This document shows positions 23,418 to 33,000 of a stretch of DNA of 64,000 nt, in pieces (within the stretch, counting starts at the first letter, position 1; every line of letters starts with the position of its first letter). Source of the DNA: Armatimonadota bacterium (GTDB taxonomy: Bacteria > Armatimonadota > UBA5829 > DSUL01); assembly GCA_025998755.1 (NCBI GenBank), contig AP024674.1, forward strand, positions 2,310,162-2,374,161, read 5' to 3'. Under the pieces are notes generated by a model. That model was not told the DNA's origin and made no database searches. It was given only the letters and a program-made list of their open reading frames with translations. The position numbers and the translations under genes were made by a program.

Positions 23418-24368
23418 ATGAGCCAGCCACGAAAGAACGCTCTCATCGGCGGGGCCGCCACACTGGCAGTCGCCGCCGCAGTGTTGACGGTGACGCATAT
23501 TGCGGTGGCTCAGCCGCCTGCGGATGCCACATACTCCGGCTCCAAACTGTGTGTCGTCTGCCATAAGGTGACCCATAAAGAGCTGGTGGAGGCGTTCGAG
23601 AAGACGGCGCACCCAAGAGCACTCCTGATGGCCTCGGACCAGGGGGCAATCGTTGCCGAGTTCGGCGATGATTGCCCGGTGAACAAGGAAGACATCCACA
23701 AGGTGCTCGGGGTCGGGAAGCGTTCGCAGGCGTACATCGGCAAAGACGGCAAGACCCTGCCGGGCAAGTGGTTTGTGAACGAGAAGCGCTGGAAGCCGCT
23801 TCAGGTGGTGGACGCCACGACCCAGTGCGTTCCCTGCCACGTGACGGGGTACGACCCGGCAAAGAAGACTTACAACGAGGCGGGCGTTCAGTGCGAAGCC
23901 TGCCACGGACCGGGCAGCGCCCACGCCACCACAGGCGACAAGACGAAGATTGGGCAGATCTCCACCCTGTCATTCGACAGGCAGGCCATGATCTGCGGCC
24001 GTTGCCACTCCGAAGGGACCAGCGTCAAGGATCCGAACTTCAAGCATCCCGTGGGGATGAAATGGGGAGACGATCTGAAGGAGTATCTAAAGCTGGCGGA
24101 GGTCAAGGGCCCGGGGATGAATCAGCAGTACAATGAATGGCTGCTCTCCAAGCACGCCACCAGCCAGGTCGGCTGCACCACGTGCCACGAGGTCCACGGC
24201 AAGGGCTCGGAGAATGTGGCTATGCTGAAGAAGCCCCAGAATGCCCTTTGTTTGGACTGCCACGCCGACGCGGTGGCCAAGCCAACTCATCCCCAGGTGC
24301 CGGACGGCGTAAAGTGCAGTCTCTGCCATATGCCCCAGGGAATGCACACATTCAAGATGGGGCAGTAA
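23418..24368 (+). CDS. Secreted multihaem cytochrome c (seven CxxCH motifs)
   Basis: The 316-residue protein has a signal peptide or anchor (ATLAVAAAVLTVTHIAVA) and seven haem c attachment motifs: CVVCH, CVPCH, CEACH, CGRCH, CTTCH, CLDCH and CSLCH. The order and the CEACHGPG segment recall cytochrome c-554-like and related periplasmic electron carriers. It probably passes electrons outside the cytoplasmic membrane. ATG 23418 is used here; a longer start six codons upstream is equally open. It follows the six-gene membrane cluster after 129 nt and a promoter, and is ended by a 15-bp hairpin. Cytochrome c maturation genes are not in the window. Confidence 0.9.
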   Translation: MSQPRKNALIGGAATLAVAAAVLTVTHIAVAQPPADATYSGSKLCVVCHKVTHKELVEAFEKTAHPRALLMASDQGAIVAEFGDDCPVNKEDIHKVLGVGKRSQAYIGKDGKTLPGKWFVNEKRWKPLQVVDATTQCVPCHVTGYDPAKKTYNEAGVQCEACHGPGSAHATTGDKTKIGQISTLSFDRQAMICGRCHSEGTSVKDPNFKHPVGMKWGDDLKEYLKLAEVKGPGMNQQYNEWLLSKHATSQVGCTTCHEVHGKGSENVAMLKKPQNALCLDCHADAVAKPTHPQVPDGVKCSLCHMPQGMHTFKMGQ

Positions 24369-24404
24369 CCGGGCCGACCAACGAGGCTCACAATGGGATT
24401 GACC

Positions 24405-24445
24405 CGAGAGGGCGGGGCGCTACCGGGCGGCGTCCCGCCCTCTCG
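24405..24445 (+). terminator. Long hairpin after the cytochrome c gene
   Basis: A 15-bp stem with one G-T wobble (24405-24419 with 24431-24445, loop of 11 nt) lies 36 nt after the stop codon. There is no T-tract, so it may be a terminator of the non-canonical type or an mRNA-stabilising end. Confidence 0.5.
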
Positions 24446-24546
24446 CCTGTGATGGGAAGAGCAGGCAGGGAGCAGCGCATCCGGCGGGGAATGCTACCCT
24501 CCGGAGGAGATTCGCGGTGTTCCCTGGTTTACGGGGGTGAGGCGTC

Positions 24547-25998
24547 TTGCTGAGTGTCCGTTGGTTTTTTGCGCTGATCCTAACGGGATTGTTCGTTCCG
24601 GCAGCCGCCGGCTCCGCGTCGGCTCAGCAGTCCCCGCCGGCTTCGTCCGCATCTGTAACTCCGCCGTCTGAAGCTGAGCGCGTCCCCGCCAGCCTGACGC
24701 TTCGCGACGCAGTCCGGATCAGCCTGCAGAACAACCCGCAGTTGAAGCAGGCGCGGGTTTCCTATCTGGCGGCACTTTCCGGGCTGGCGTCCGCGCGGGA
24801 TCTGGTGGACACATCGGTCTTTGCCGGCATCAGTCAGGCGTCCGTGGGCGGCGGGTCCGGAGAGACCGCTGCCGCAGCGGGTGCCCGGGTGGAGTGGCAG
24901 AGCCGGGCCGGAGACGCTCTCTCGGCGTCCCTGGTGCCTGCGGCCACCAGCGGAGCAACATCCAATCTGAGGTTGCACTACCGGCGTCCCCTTTCCCGCC
25001 AGAGCGGCGGACTGTCGCCCACGAATGTGAGCATCGTGTCCGCGGAACTGGCGCTGGCCGTGCAGGACAATACGTTCTGGCTGGCGCGCCAGGAGACCGC
25101 CGAAGCCACAGTGCGAGCTTATCTGAACGCAGTGCGCGCCCGAGATCTCATCAAAGTGAGTGAGGCGGATGTGGAGATCGCGCAGGAGACGGTGCGGATG
25201 GCCCGCAGGAGACTGGAAGAGGGGCTGGTGGCGGAGATAGAGCTTTCCCGCGCGGAGATCCGGCTGGCGCAGAGCCGTGACGCATTGATCGAGCGCCAGC
25301 GCGCCTACCGGGACGCTCTGGACGCGCTTCTCCTCGCAATGGGCCTTCCCGTGGGGCAGGAAACGGAGCTGGTGGACACGGCATCTGCGGAGCGCGCTGA
25401 GCTGGACTCACAGAAGCTGGTGGAAGAAGCGCTGGCGAACCGCCGGGACCTGAAAGCGCAACAGATCGCCATCCGCCGTCAGGAGCTGGACTACCGGGTG
25501 GCCGGCGACGACCTGCGGCCGTCGTTGGACGTGGTGGCTTCCTACACACGGGCCGGACTGGGACTGGCAGGGGGCGGGGACTTCCAGTCGCAGAGCTACT
25601 GGGCGGGCGGGCTTGAATACTCGCTGCCGATTGGGGCCGTCAGCCGCCGCGAGCGCAAGGAAACATCCCGCCGCAGCCTGGAGCAACTGAAAGTGGAGGA
25701 AGCCTTCCTGCGGGAGCGCATCACGAACGAGGTGCTCTCGGCCGTGCGCAGGCTGGAGGCGGTGGCCGCCACACTGGATATCTACTCCGCCAATCTGAAG
25801 GTGGCGCAGGACAACCTGGAGCTTGCGCGCCGGATGGTGGAGGAGGGCCTGGTGACCAACCGGGACATCCTGGAGGCGCAGGTGGCCCTCACCCAGACCC
25901 GCAGCAGCCTGCTTTCGGCGGAGATAGACTACTTCCTGGCACAGATCGCCCTGGAGCGGGCCGTGGGACGGGATCTGGCCGAACGTCTGGGCGGTTAG
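24547..25998 (+). CDS. TolC-family outer-membrane efflux protein
   Basis: The 483-residue protein has a signal peptide (FALILTGLFVPAAAGSASAQ) and two TolC-type repeats with long helical hairpins. Examples are LTLRDAVRISLQNNPQLKQA near residue 48 and the matching DNLELARRMVEEGLVTNRDI near residue 425. It would form the outer-membrane channel of a tripartite exporter with the HlyD-type adaptor and the MacB-type permease encoded next. The TTG start follows GGTGAGG. Its presence confirms a diderm envelope. The cargo cannot be told. Confidence 0.9.
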   Translation: MLSVRWFFALILTGLFVPAAAGSASAQQSPPASSASVTPPSEAERVPASLTLRDAVRISLQNNPQLKQARVSYLAALSGLASARDLVDTSVFAGISQASVGGGSGETAAAAGARVEWQSRAGDALSASLVPAATSGATSNLRLHYRRPLSRQSGGLSPTNVSIVSAELALAVQDNTFWLARQETAEATVRAYLNAVRARDLIKVSEADVEIAQETVRMARRRLEEGLVAEIELSRAEIRLAQSRDALIERQRAYRDALDALLLAMGLPVGQETELVDTASAERAELDSQKLVEEALANRRDLKAQQIAIRRQELDYRVAGDDLRPSLDVVASYTRAGLGLAGGGDFQSQSYWAGGLEYSLPIGAVSRRERKETSRRSLEQLKVEEAFLRERITNEVLSAVRRLEAVAATLDIYSANLKVAQDNLELARRMVEEGLVTNRDILEAQVALTQTRSSLLSAEIDYFLAQIALERAVGRDLAERLGG

Positions 25999-26006
25999 GG
26001 CGGACT

Positions 26007-27431
26007 ATGGAGATTGCAGAAGAGAGAAAGACGCTCCTGCGGCGCATACCCTTGCGGCGTCTGACCAGGCCGCTGATCATTCTTATCCTCTTTGCGGCCG
26101 CAGTTTGGGGCGGGGTGAAGGTTCTCCCGGCCCATTGGGCACGCTGGTTCCCGAAGGACAAAAAAGAGGTCTTCATCCCGACGGCTCAGGCGCGACGCGG
26201 AGAGCTGGTGGTCAGCGTCAAGCAGCTGGGCAGTGTCGAGGCAGAGAACAGCGTGCTGGTTTCCTCGGAGATCGATGGCAAAATCATCTACCTGGTGCCC
26301 GAGGGTCGGACGGTCTCCCCGGGTGAGCTACTGGTCCAGTTCGACGACACACCCCTGCGCGAGGCGGTCAGGACTGCCACGCTGGAGTATAACAATGCGC
26401 TGGCGCAGGTGGAAAAAGCTAAGCTGGAACTCGAGATCCAGAAAGAGTCCAATCGCACCGAGGTGGAGCAGCAGGAGGCCCAACTGAACTTCGACCGCGC
26501 CGAGCTGGAACGGGCTCAGGCGCAGCTGGAGAAGAAGAAGCGCCTTGCCTCGGACCGCCTGATCCCGCAGTCGGAGGTGGAGGTAGCCGAGATTGACGTC
26601 CGCAGCAAGCAGTTCAACGTCACCAAGCAGGAGAAGGCGCTTGCCCTGAAGCGCAAGGAGGTGGAGAGCCGGGAGAGTCAGAAGCAGGCGGACGTCCGCA
26701 ACGTGGAGTTCTCCGCTCAGATGGCCCGGATGCGCCTGCGGGAGGCCGAGGGACGTTTGAAAAAGAGCCGCCTCCTTGCTCCGAAGGGGGGCCTTGTGGT
26801 CATCCAGAAGACCTGGACCCCGGACGGAAGGCGCAAGTTCAAGGAAGGTGACTCGGTCTATCCGCGCCAGGAGATCCTGCAACTGCCAGATCTCTCCAGC
26901 ATGCTGGTGAAGGCTCAGGTGGAAGAGGCGGACATTGCGCGGGTGAAGGTGGGGCAGAGTGTGCGTCTCACCCTGGACGCCCTGCCCGGCAAGACCTATA
27001 CCGGAGTGGTGCGCGAGATCTCCAGTCTGGCCACGGAGGCGTCACCCTGGGAGACATCCGGCACGCCCGGCCGCAAGAACTTCGAGGTGACCATCAAGAT
27101 CAACACTTCGGGAATCTCCCCCATCCGGCCGGGAATGACCGCCAACGTGGAGATCATCTCAGACCGCGTGACGGACACGGTGTATGTTCCCATCGAGGCT
27201 GTTTTCGAGAAGGAGGGGAAGAGACTGGTCTACGTGAAGCGGGGAGCTTCTTTCGTGGCAAGGGAGGTGGAGACGGGAAAGCGGAACGAGACGTTCGTGT
27301 CCATCCGCAAAGGTCTGAGGGGGGGCGAGGTGGTGGCGCTGAAGGATCCGACGCGTCAGCAGCCCACTCCCCGGCAGGACGAGAAGCCGGCGGCGCTTCC
27401 CGTGCCCACTCCTGCGAAGGCAAAAAGCTGA
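26007..27431 (+). CDS. HlyD/MacA-type periplasmic adaptor with long coiled coil
   Basis: An N-terminal membrane helix (PLIILILFAAAVWGGVKVL) is followed by a biotinyl-lipoyl-like domain (EIDGKIIYLVPEGRTVSPGE). A long Glu/Lys/Arg-rich coiled coil occupies about residues 125-250 (EVEQQEAQLNFDRAELERAQ, KRKEVESRESQKQADVRNVE). Then come a beta-barrel domain (KVGQSVRLTLDALPGKTYTG) and a membrane-proximal domain (VYVPIEAVFEKEGKRLVYVK). This is the layout of membrane-fusion proteins that bridge an inner-membrane pump to TolC. It is 474 residues long and lies 8 nt after the TolC gene and 4 nt before the permease gene. Confidence 0.9.
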   Translation: MEIAEERKTLLRRIPLRRLTRPLIILILFAAAVWGGVKVLPAHWARWFPKDKKEVFIPTAQARRGELVVSVKQLGSVEAENSVLVSSEIDGKIIYLVPEGRTVSPGELLVQFDDTPLREAVRTATLEYNNALAQVEKAKLELEIQKESNRTEVEQQEAQLNFDRAELERAQAQLEKKKRLASDRLIPQSEVEVAEIDVRSKQFNVTKQEKALALKRKEVESRESQKQADVRNVEFSAQMARMRLREAEGRLKKSRLLAPKGGLVVIQKTWTPDGRRKFKEGDSVYPRQEILQLPDLSSMLVKAQVEEADIARVKVGQSVRLTLDALPGKTYTGVVREISSLATEASPWETSGTPGRKNFEVTIKINTSGISPIRPGMTANVEIISDRVTDTVYVPIEAVFEKEGKRLVYVKRGASFVAREVETGKRNETFVSIRKGLRGGEVVALKDPTRQQPTPRQDEKPAALPVPTPAKAKS

Positions 27432-27435
27432 AGAC

Positions 27436-28737
27436 GTGAGCGTCTGGCAGTCAATTCTCAGCGGGTTGCAGGAGCTGCTGGCGCACAAGCTGCGCTCGTT
27501 TCTCACCATGCTGGGCGTCATCTTCGGAGTGGCGGCCGTCATCGCGATGGTCTCCATCGGCGAGGGAGCGCGCAGGGAAGCGATGGAGCAGCTCAGGCTT
27601 CTGGGGGTGGACGTGGTACGCGTGATGCGAAAGCCGCTGGCCGGAGCGGCCCTGGAGAAGGCGCAGGAGAAGTCCCCCCACGGGCTGAACTACGGCGACG
27701 CGCTGGCCGCGCGTCAGATTCTGAAATACGCCACGCGCGTGGTGGCGGTGAGGCAGGTGCAGGCTGAGCTGGGAGTGGAAGGCGCACCCGTCTCTGTCCG
27801 GGTTCTGGGAGCCTCCCCGGGGCTGCCTGAAGTCACGCGCAGCGAGATCGCCCGGGGACGATTCCTGACGGATGAGGACGAGCAAAAAGCGGCGCGCGTC
27901 TGCGTGCTGGGATCGGGAATCCGGCGCAGACTTTTCGGTTTCGAGGACCCCATTGGAAAGACCATCAAGCTCTCCGGCATCCCGTTCACGGTGGTGGGAG
28001 CGATCGCCGAGAAGGTCATTCCAGCAAAGACCGTGGTCGAGATTCCTGATCAAAACTTTGACATCTATATACCTATCACGGTCTCCATCCGCACCTTCCT
28101 GATGTACTCGGAGCAGCCCGTCCCCTCCAACGTGCGCGCGGTTGTCCAGACGCTGAGGGCTATGACCGCAAAACAGGCTCTGGAGGTCAGTCCGGTAAGC
28201 GCCATCATCATCCAGTCTGGCTCGGAGGCAGCCGCGCCGGAGACCGCCCAGATCCTGGACCGGATGCTGAAGCGCAGGCATCGAGGGGTGGACGACTACA
28301 CCATAGAAGTGCCTGCGGAGCTCATTCGGCAGAGCCAGGAGACGCAGCGGGTGTTCAACATCGTGATGGGGGCGATCGCGGGCATCTCTCTGGTGGTGGG
28401 CGGCATCGGCATCATGAACATCATGCTGGCCACCGTCACGCAACGCACGCGGGAGATCGGCATCCGCCGGTGCGTGGGAGCCACACGAGGCGACGTGCTC
28501 CGTCAGTTCCTGCTGGAGGCGCTGGTCATCACAGTGCTGGGCGGGTTGATTGGGGTAGCGCTCGGGGTGGGAGGGGCCACCGCAATCTCGCAATACGCGG
28601 GATGGACCACGGTGGTCAGTGTGCAGGCTATCCTGCTGAGCCTGTTCGTGGCGAGCGCCGTGGGGGTGATCTTCGGGCTGTATCCGGCCGTGCGTGCAGC
28701 CTACGTGGATCCCATCACGGCCCTGCGCTATGAGTAA
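27436..28737 (+). CDS. MacB/FtsX-type ABC transporter permease (no ATPase domain)
   Basis: The 433-residue protein matches the MacB permease layout: an N-terminal helix (KLRSFLTMLGVIFGVAAVIA), a large periplasmic MacB-PCD domain (about 50-300), and three C-terminal FtsX helices starting with GIGIMNIMLATVTQRTREIG. The GARRxxEIGIRRxxGA-type segment (GIRRCVGATRGDVLRQFLLE) is conserved. Unlike canonical MacB it has no N-terminal ATPase, and no ATPase gene is adjacent. The partner must be encoded elsewhere. The GTG start lies 4 nt after the adaptor stop; the 3' end overlaps the hydrolase start by 8 nt. Confidence 0.9.
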   Translation: MSVWQSILSGLQELLAHKLRSFLTMLGVIFGVAAVIAMVSIGEGARREAMEQLRLLGVDVVRVMRKPLAGAALEKAQEKSPHGLNYGDALAARQILKYATRVVAVRQVQAELGVEGAPVSVRVLGASPGLPEVTRSEIARGRFLTDEDEQKAARVCVLGSGIRRRLFGFEDPIGKTIKLSGIPFTVVGAIAEKVIPAKTVVEIPDQNFDIYIPITVSIRTFLMYSEQPVPSNVRAVVQTLRAMTAKQALEVSPVSAIIIQSGSEAAAPETAQILDRMLKRRHRGVDDYTIEVPAELIRQSQETQRVFNIVMGAIAGISLVVGGIGIMNIMLATVTQRTREIGIRRCVGATRGDVLRQFLLEALVITVLGGLIGVALGVGGATAISQYAGWTTVVSVQAILLSLFVASAVGVIFGLYPAVRAAYVDPITALRYE

Positions 28738-29593
28738 GGGAGGACGCCGCGCGGTGGGCGGCATCCTGCTTGCTGCGGTGCTGGCGGGCGCGTTCGTCTG
28801 GTTCCTCTATGCTTTTCAGGAAGCGCTGATCTACCACCCTCTTCCCAGCCGCATCGCCGTCCGGGACGAGCTACCGGCAGGAGTGGAGGCCCTTCAATAC
28901 ACCATCGAGGGACCGCGCGGGGAAAGACTGCGGCAGGAGTCCTATCTGGCCCTGCCCGCCGGCAGCGCCGGCAGCAAGGGCATCCGGGTGGCCGTGCTGT
29001 TCCACGGGAACGCCTCCTCGGCGCTGGACTGGCCGGATGCGGCAGGTTACCTGCGCGAACGGGGCTTTCATCTGCTGATGGTGGAGTATCCGGGCTACGG
29101 CCGCTGCCAGGGAAACCCGTCTCCCGAAAGCATCGCGCTCGCTTCGCAGGAGGCCTTCCGGGCTCTGGCAAAGCGACTGGAAGTACCGGAGCAGGAGTTG
29201 GAGCGCCGGACGGTGGCGATAGGGCACTCGCTGGGAAGCGCGGCGGCGCTCTTGTTCGCCTCGGATCGGAATCTGCAGCAAGTCATCCTGCTTGCGCCCT
29301 TCACCTCTTCGATGGATCTCGCCCGGAGGCGCGTGGGATGGCCGCTGTGTCTTCTGCTGCGGCACCGCTACGACAACCGCTCATTGCTAGCCAAGATCGT
29401 GGACCGGCAGACTCCTCCGAAAGTGCTGATCGTCCACGGGGCGAGGGATGACATCATACCACCGCAAATGTCCCGGCGTCTGGAGGATATCTCGCCGAAC
29501 ATCCGCCGCGAAGAGCTGCGGGAGACGGACCATGTGACGGTGGTGGATGCGTCCCGAGACGCAATTCTGCGCGCCCTCAGCGCCACAGAATAA
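28730..29593 (+). CDS. Alpha/beta-hydrolase, membrane-anchored
   Basis: An N-terminal helix (GGILLAAVLAGAFVWFLYAF) precedes an alpha/beta-hydrolase fold. It shows the oxyanion loop VLFHGNASS, YPGYGRCQG, the nucleophile elbow IGHSLGSAAA, the acid in GARDDIIPP and the catalytic histidine in ETDHVTVVD. This is the BEM46/YfhR-like branch of serine hydrolases with unknown substrate. The start ATG 28730 overlaps the permease stop. Being last in the exporter operon, it may modify or mature the exported compound, but that is inference. A 14-bp hairpin follows right after the stop. Confidence 0.86.
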   Translation: MSKGGRRAVGGILLAAVLAGAFVWFLYAFQEALIYHPLPSRIAVRDELPAGVEALQYTIEGPRGERLRQESYLALPAGSAGSKGIRVAVLFHGNASSALDWPDAAGYLRERGFHLLMVEYPGYGRCQGNPSPESIALASQEAFRALAKRLEVPEQELERRTVAIGHSLGSAAALLFASDRNLQQVILLAPFTSSMDLARRRVGWPLCLLLRHRYDNRSLLAKIVDRQTPPKVLIVHGARDDIIPPQMSRRLEDISPNIRREELRETDHVTVVDASRDAILRALSATE

Positions 29594-29626
29594 GGGAGGC
29601 GGATGATTCTGCATCATCCGCCTCCC
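29594..29626. terminator. Perfect 14-bp hairpin after the hydrolase gene
   Basis: GGGAGGCGGATGAT at 29594-29607 pairs with ATCATCCGCCTCCC at 29613-29626, loop TCTGC, and starts one base after the stop codon. It lies between convergent genes and can serve the exporter operon and the DUF378 gene. A T-run is lacking. Confidence 0.6.
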
Positions 29627-29658
29627 GGTGGTCAGGGCTTCTCAGGCAAGACTTTCAG

Positions 29659-29883
29659 TTACGTGCGAGCGTGGGCGGTAACCCCCCAGCGCTCCTGAAT
29701 TCCCTTCAGACCTATCGCCTGATACAGACCGGCCAGTCCGACCAACACATAGACCGCGCGGGAAGCGATACTCATCTCCCCGAACAACGCGGCAACCACA
29801 TCGAGGCCAAACAGCCCCACCAGACCCCAGTTAAGTCCTCCGACAACCAGAAGGACTGCAGCGATTATGTCAACGGTCTTCAT
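29659..29883 (-). CDS. DUF378 small membrane protein
   Basis: The 74-residue protein matches DUF378. Two helices carry the family signatures VVGGLNWGLVGLFGLDVVA and VYVLVGLAGLYQAIGL. These proteins are widespread in bacteria and have no assigned function. It is monocistronic; AAGGAT about 10 nt before ATG 29883 is a plausible ribosome-binding site. Confidence 0.9.
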   Translation of the reverse strand: MKTVDIIAAVLLVVGGLNWGLVGLFGLDVVAALFGEMSIASRAVYVLVGLAGLYQAIGLKGIQERWGVTAHART

Positions 29884-30005
29884 CAGTTCCCGATCCTTCT
29901 CATCAAAGGGCAGGATGCTATCCTGCTCACTGCTAGAAACACTCGAGAGACAGAATCAGTTCCCATTCCCATTCCAGCAATCGAGCGTCGATAATGCATC
30001 CGCAC

Positions 30006-30036
30006 AAAAAGGGCCCGCTGCATCCGCAGCGGGCCC
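30006..30036 (-). terminator. Intrinsic terminator after the large glycosidase-like gene
   Basis: On the minus strand an 11-bp GC stem (30011-30021 with 30026-30036, loop of 4 nt) is followed by TTTTT (30006-30010 read in reverse). It ends the transcript of the gene whose stop is at 30068. Confidence 0.85.
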
Positions 30037-30067
30037 CGAAGCGAGAAGATACAGCCTGCGGACCGAC

Positions 30068-33000
30068 CTACGGCGTGCGCGGCCACCTCTCGTAGATCAC
30101 GCGCCGGTTGTTGAAACCGGCCGCCCCGGTCACCGTCACGAACTGGCCGGGCTGGAGATCCGGCATCTCAGGCGTGGACACCAGGATACCCTCCTGATCC
30201 GAGCCATCCGTAATTTCGTACGTGAACGTGGTGATGGATCCCGGCTTCACTCTTCCATATGCTCGGACCAGCAGCCCGTTCATCATCGGCGACTTCAGGT
30301 CGCGGTTGTTCGCGGCCAGCGGGACGGGCGATGCCGTGCCCACCACGGAGATCTGGTCCACCAGAATGCGCCGTTCACCTCCGGAGGTTGTGCTCATCAG
30401 ACCGGAGACGTTGACCAGGCTGTCCCTGGGGATGGCACTCAGGTTGCCATCTATGCGCAGCCCGGACGAGCGGTCCAGCTCCTGCACGTATCCGATGGAT
30501 CCCTGCTTGAAGTGCAGCACCTTGCCCCGGACATCCACGCGAGTCCCATCGGGAAGCTGCGCGATCTCTGACAGGTGCAGCTCCACCCCGTCGGAATCGA
30601 ACATCGTCTGGTAGCCATCCACGATATACATCTTGCCGGCCGCGACATTCGTGTCGGCTGTATCGTAGACTGCCACCTCATCCACCTTGATGTAGCGGGT
30701 GGAAGGAGCCTTGACGAACTGAACGGAAACATAGCGGCCGCGCGTTCCTTGCGCCAGCGGGATCTCTATGATCCCCGGGCCCTGAACACTGCCGTCGTTT
30801 GTCCACTCCCCCGCCAACTCAAAGCCGTCGCCCGCGAACGTCTCGAATTCGAAACGGTCACCTGCCACATACGGCTTCGAGACTGCCGGAATGGTGAACT
30901 GCACCACTCCATTGTCTGACACAAACGGAACACCCACGGTCGCGATCCCCTGGGGTCCGGAGACGGACGCCGTCACCTGGAACTCCGTGGGAGAGACCGC
31001 CGTCGCCGTCCACTGCTCGTGGACTAGCGAGGAGGACCCTGTATTCACCGTCACCGCGAAGGGAGTCGCGCCAGCCTGACCGATGTGCCGGGCAGCCACG
31101 AGCGGAGGCCGGCAGGATGGGTCCGTTGCAGTCCGCGATGTGTAAACGCGAACGGCCGCCACCTTAGAGCGGTCATAGACTCCCACTGTGGCGCGGGTCA
31201 GATCGAACATACCGTCCTGGGGGATGCGGTTGCCGGCGGCGTCATAGGTGGCCAGATCCAGCAACACGCCCTTATTCTTCGCAGCGGAAGCAGTGATCCA
31301 GTAGACCGGTTTGGGCAGCCCGGTGCCGTAGTAGAATATCCCGGAGTGCTCGCGCCAGATACTGTCCTCACCCTGCCCCACTGGCGCCTCGTCCACGGCC
31401 GGATACCACTGGACCGCCCGTGGATAGCCCAGCCTGCGTGCCCAGAGGAACTGGCGCATGCCGTATTCCGCCTGCTTCCAGTCGTTCAGACCGCCACCAG
31501 CGGCGGCAACGGCGCTGGTGGTTCCCAGCTCGCCAAAGAAAACCATCTTGTCTTCGTCACCAGCCGCGATCATCGCCGCCCGCCCGATGCCGTTCGAGCT
31601 CCCGAGCCCCCAGTTGTACGAGTCCGGCGGCAGGTTGCGGAAGTTATAGGGGTGCCACGCGGCGAAGTCGAAGAACTCCTTGCCGATGGTGTTATAAATG
31701 ATGGACATCCTGCCCGTGGCGCTGTCGGCGAACCCGCCGTTCATAACACGGGCGTCCGGGTCTGCCTCCTTGATGGCCTGATAAGCATCCCGGAGCAACA
31801 CGGAATACAGCTCCGTTCCGCCCTGCCAGACCCACCCCTGATCGGGCTCGTTCCAGACCTCCCAGAACTTCACGCGATCCTTGAAATGCCCCACCCAGAT
31901 TTTCAGGAAGTCCGTGAATGGCTTAGTGTTCAAGTAGTTGTAGAACACGCGCACCTGCCCGCCCGCCGGGATGGATGGCAGCTTCACCCAGAACTTATCC
32001 AGCTCCACCTGGGAAGTCCCTGCAAAGGAAATGCCCACTTTCAGCGGGTACTGGAACGTTCGCGAGAAGCTATAGGTCTTGTGGAAGCCACCGTCTGGAG
32101 CTTCAGGATTGTTGGAGGAGGTGAACACCGTGAAGGTGTTGCCACTCTTGCGCACCACCACCCAGCAAGGAGGGTTGATCAGAAAACCCAGCTCACCGCC
32201 CCCACCGAACGAAGTGACGGTGCCGTTGACGGAGCTCACAAGGAAAGGACGGCCGGCGCTGGAGGTCAAGCAGTAGCGGAACCAGTTGTTCGCATCCTGA
32301 TACACAGCGATCCCGCACTGCCCGTTCGTCATCTTGTTGACGCGCAGATATACGGAGAAATCCCCATCCCCGGAGAAATCCTGGTGCAGGAAATGCCCGA
32401 TGGTGTTGGTGGCGTTCGAGGACGTCGCTGCAAGCATCCCCGGTGTGGTCTGCCCCACATCCCAGGAAGACGGCTCATTCATCCACGTCCAGCGTCCGTC
32501 CAGCGGGGCGGACTCGAACTCCTCCTCCGGGATATAGCCGCTGATGTCACCCTTGACCCTGATGATCTTGCCATCCAGCGGACTGATCACATAGTCCACT
32601 CCCTGTTTGTAGAGGGAAGTGATGACGTCGTAGCTGATCTTGACACGCGAGTTGAACGCGGGAGTCTTGCCGTGGTAATAGTAGTACTCGTTGTTCCGGA
32701 ACTTCACGCGCCCGGAGCGGTCGAACTCGTAATGCTCGGCGCCGTCCGGGGAGTAGATCAGATTATCCACCCGGGTCCACTGCACCCAGCCGCGACCGTC
32801 ATTCTCGTCCACCCAGACCGTCTCCGTCCCGACCACCACGGGATAGCGAGAGCAGCGCGGCTGCATGCCGCGCGAGAAGCTTGTCGTGATGATCTCCTCT
32901 TCCACACGTTCGGTGGTGTAATCCACCGGCGTGACGGCCACGGGGAAGATGTTCTGAAGGGTGGTGATGACCGGGAACTTGCTCAGTTGCTCCTCGTCGC

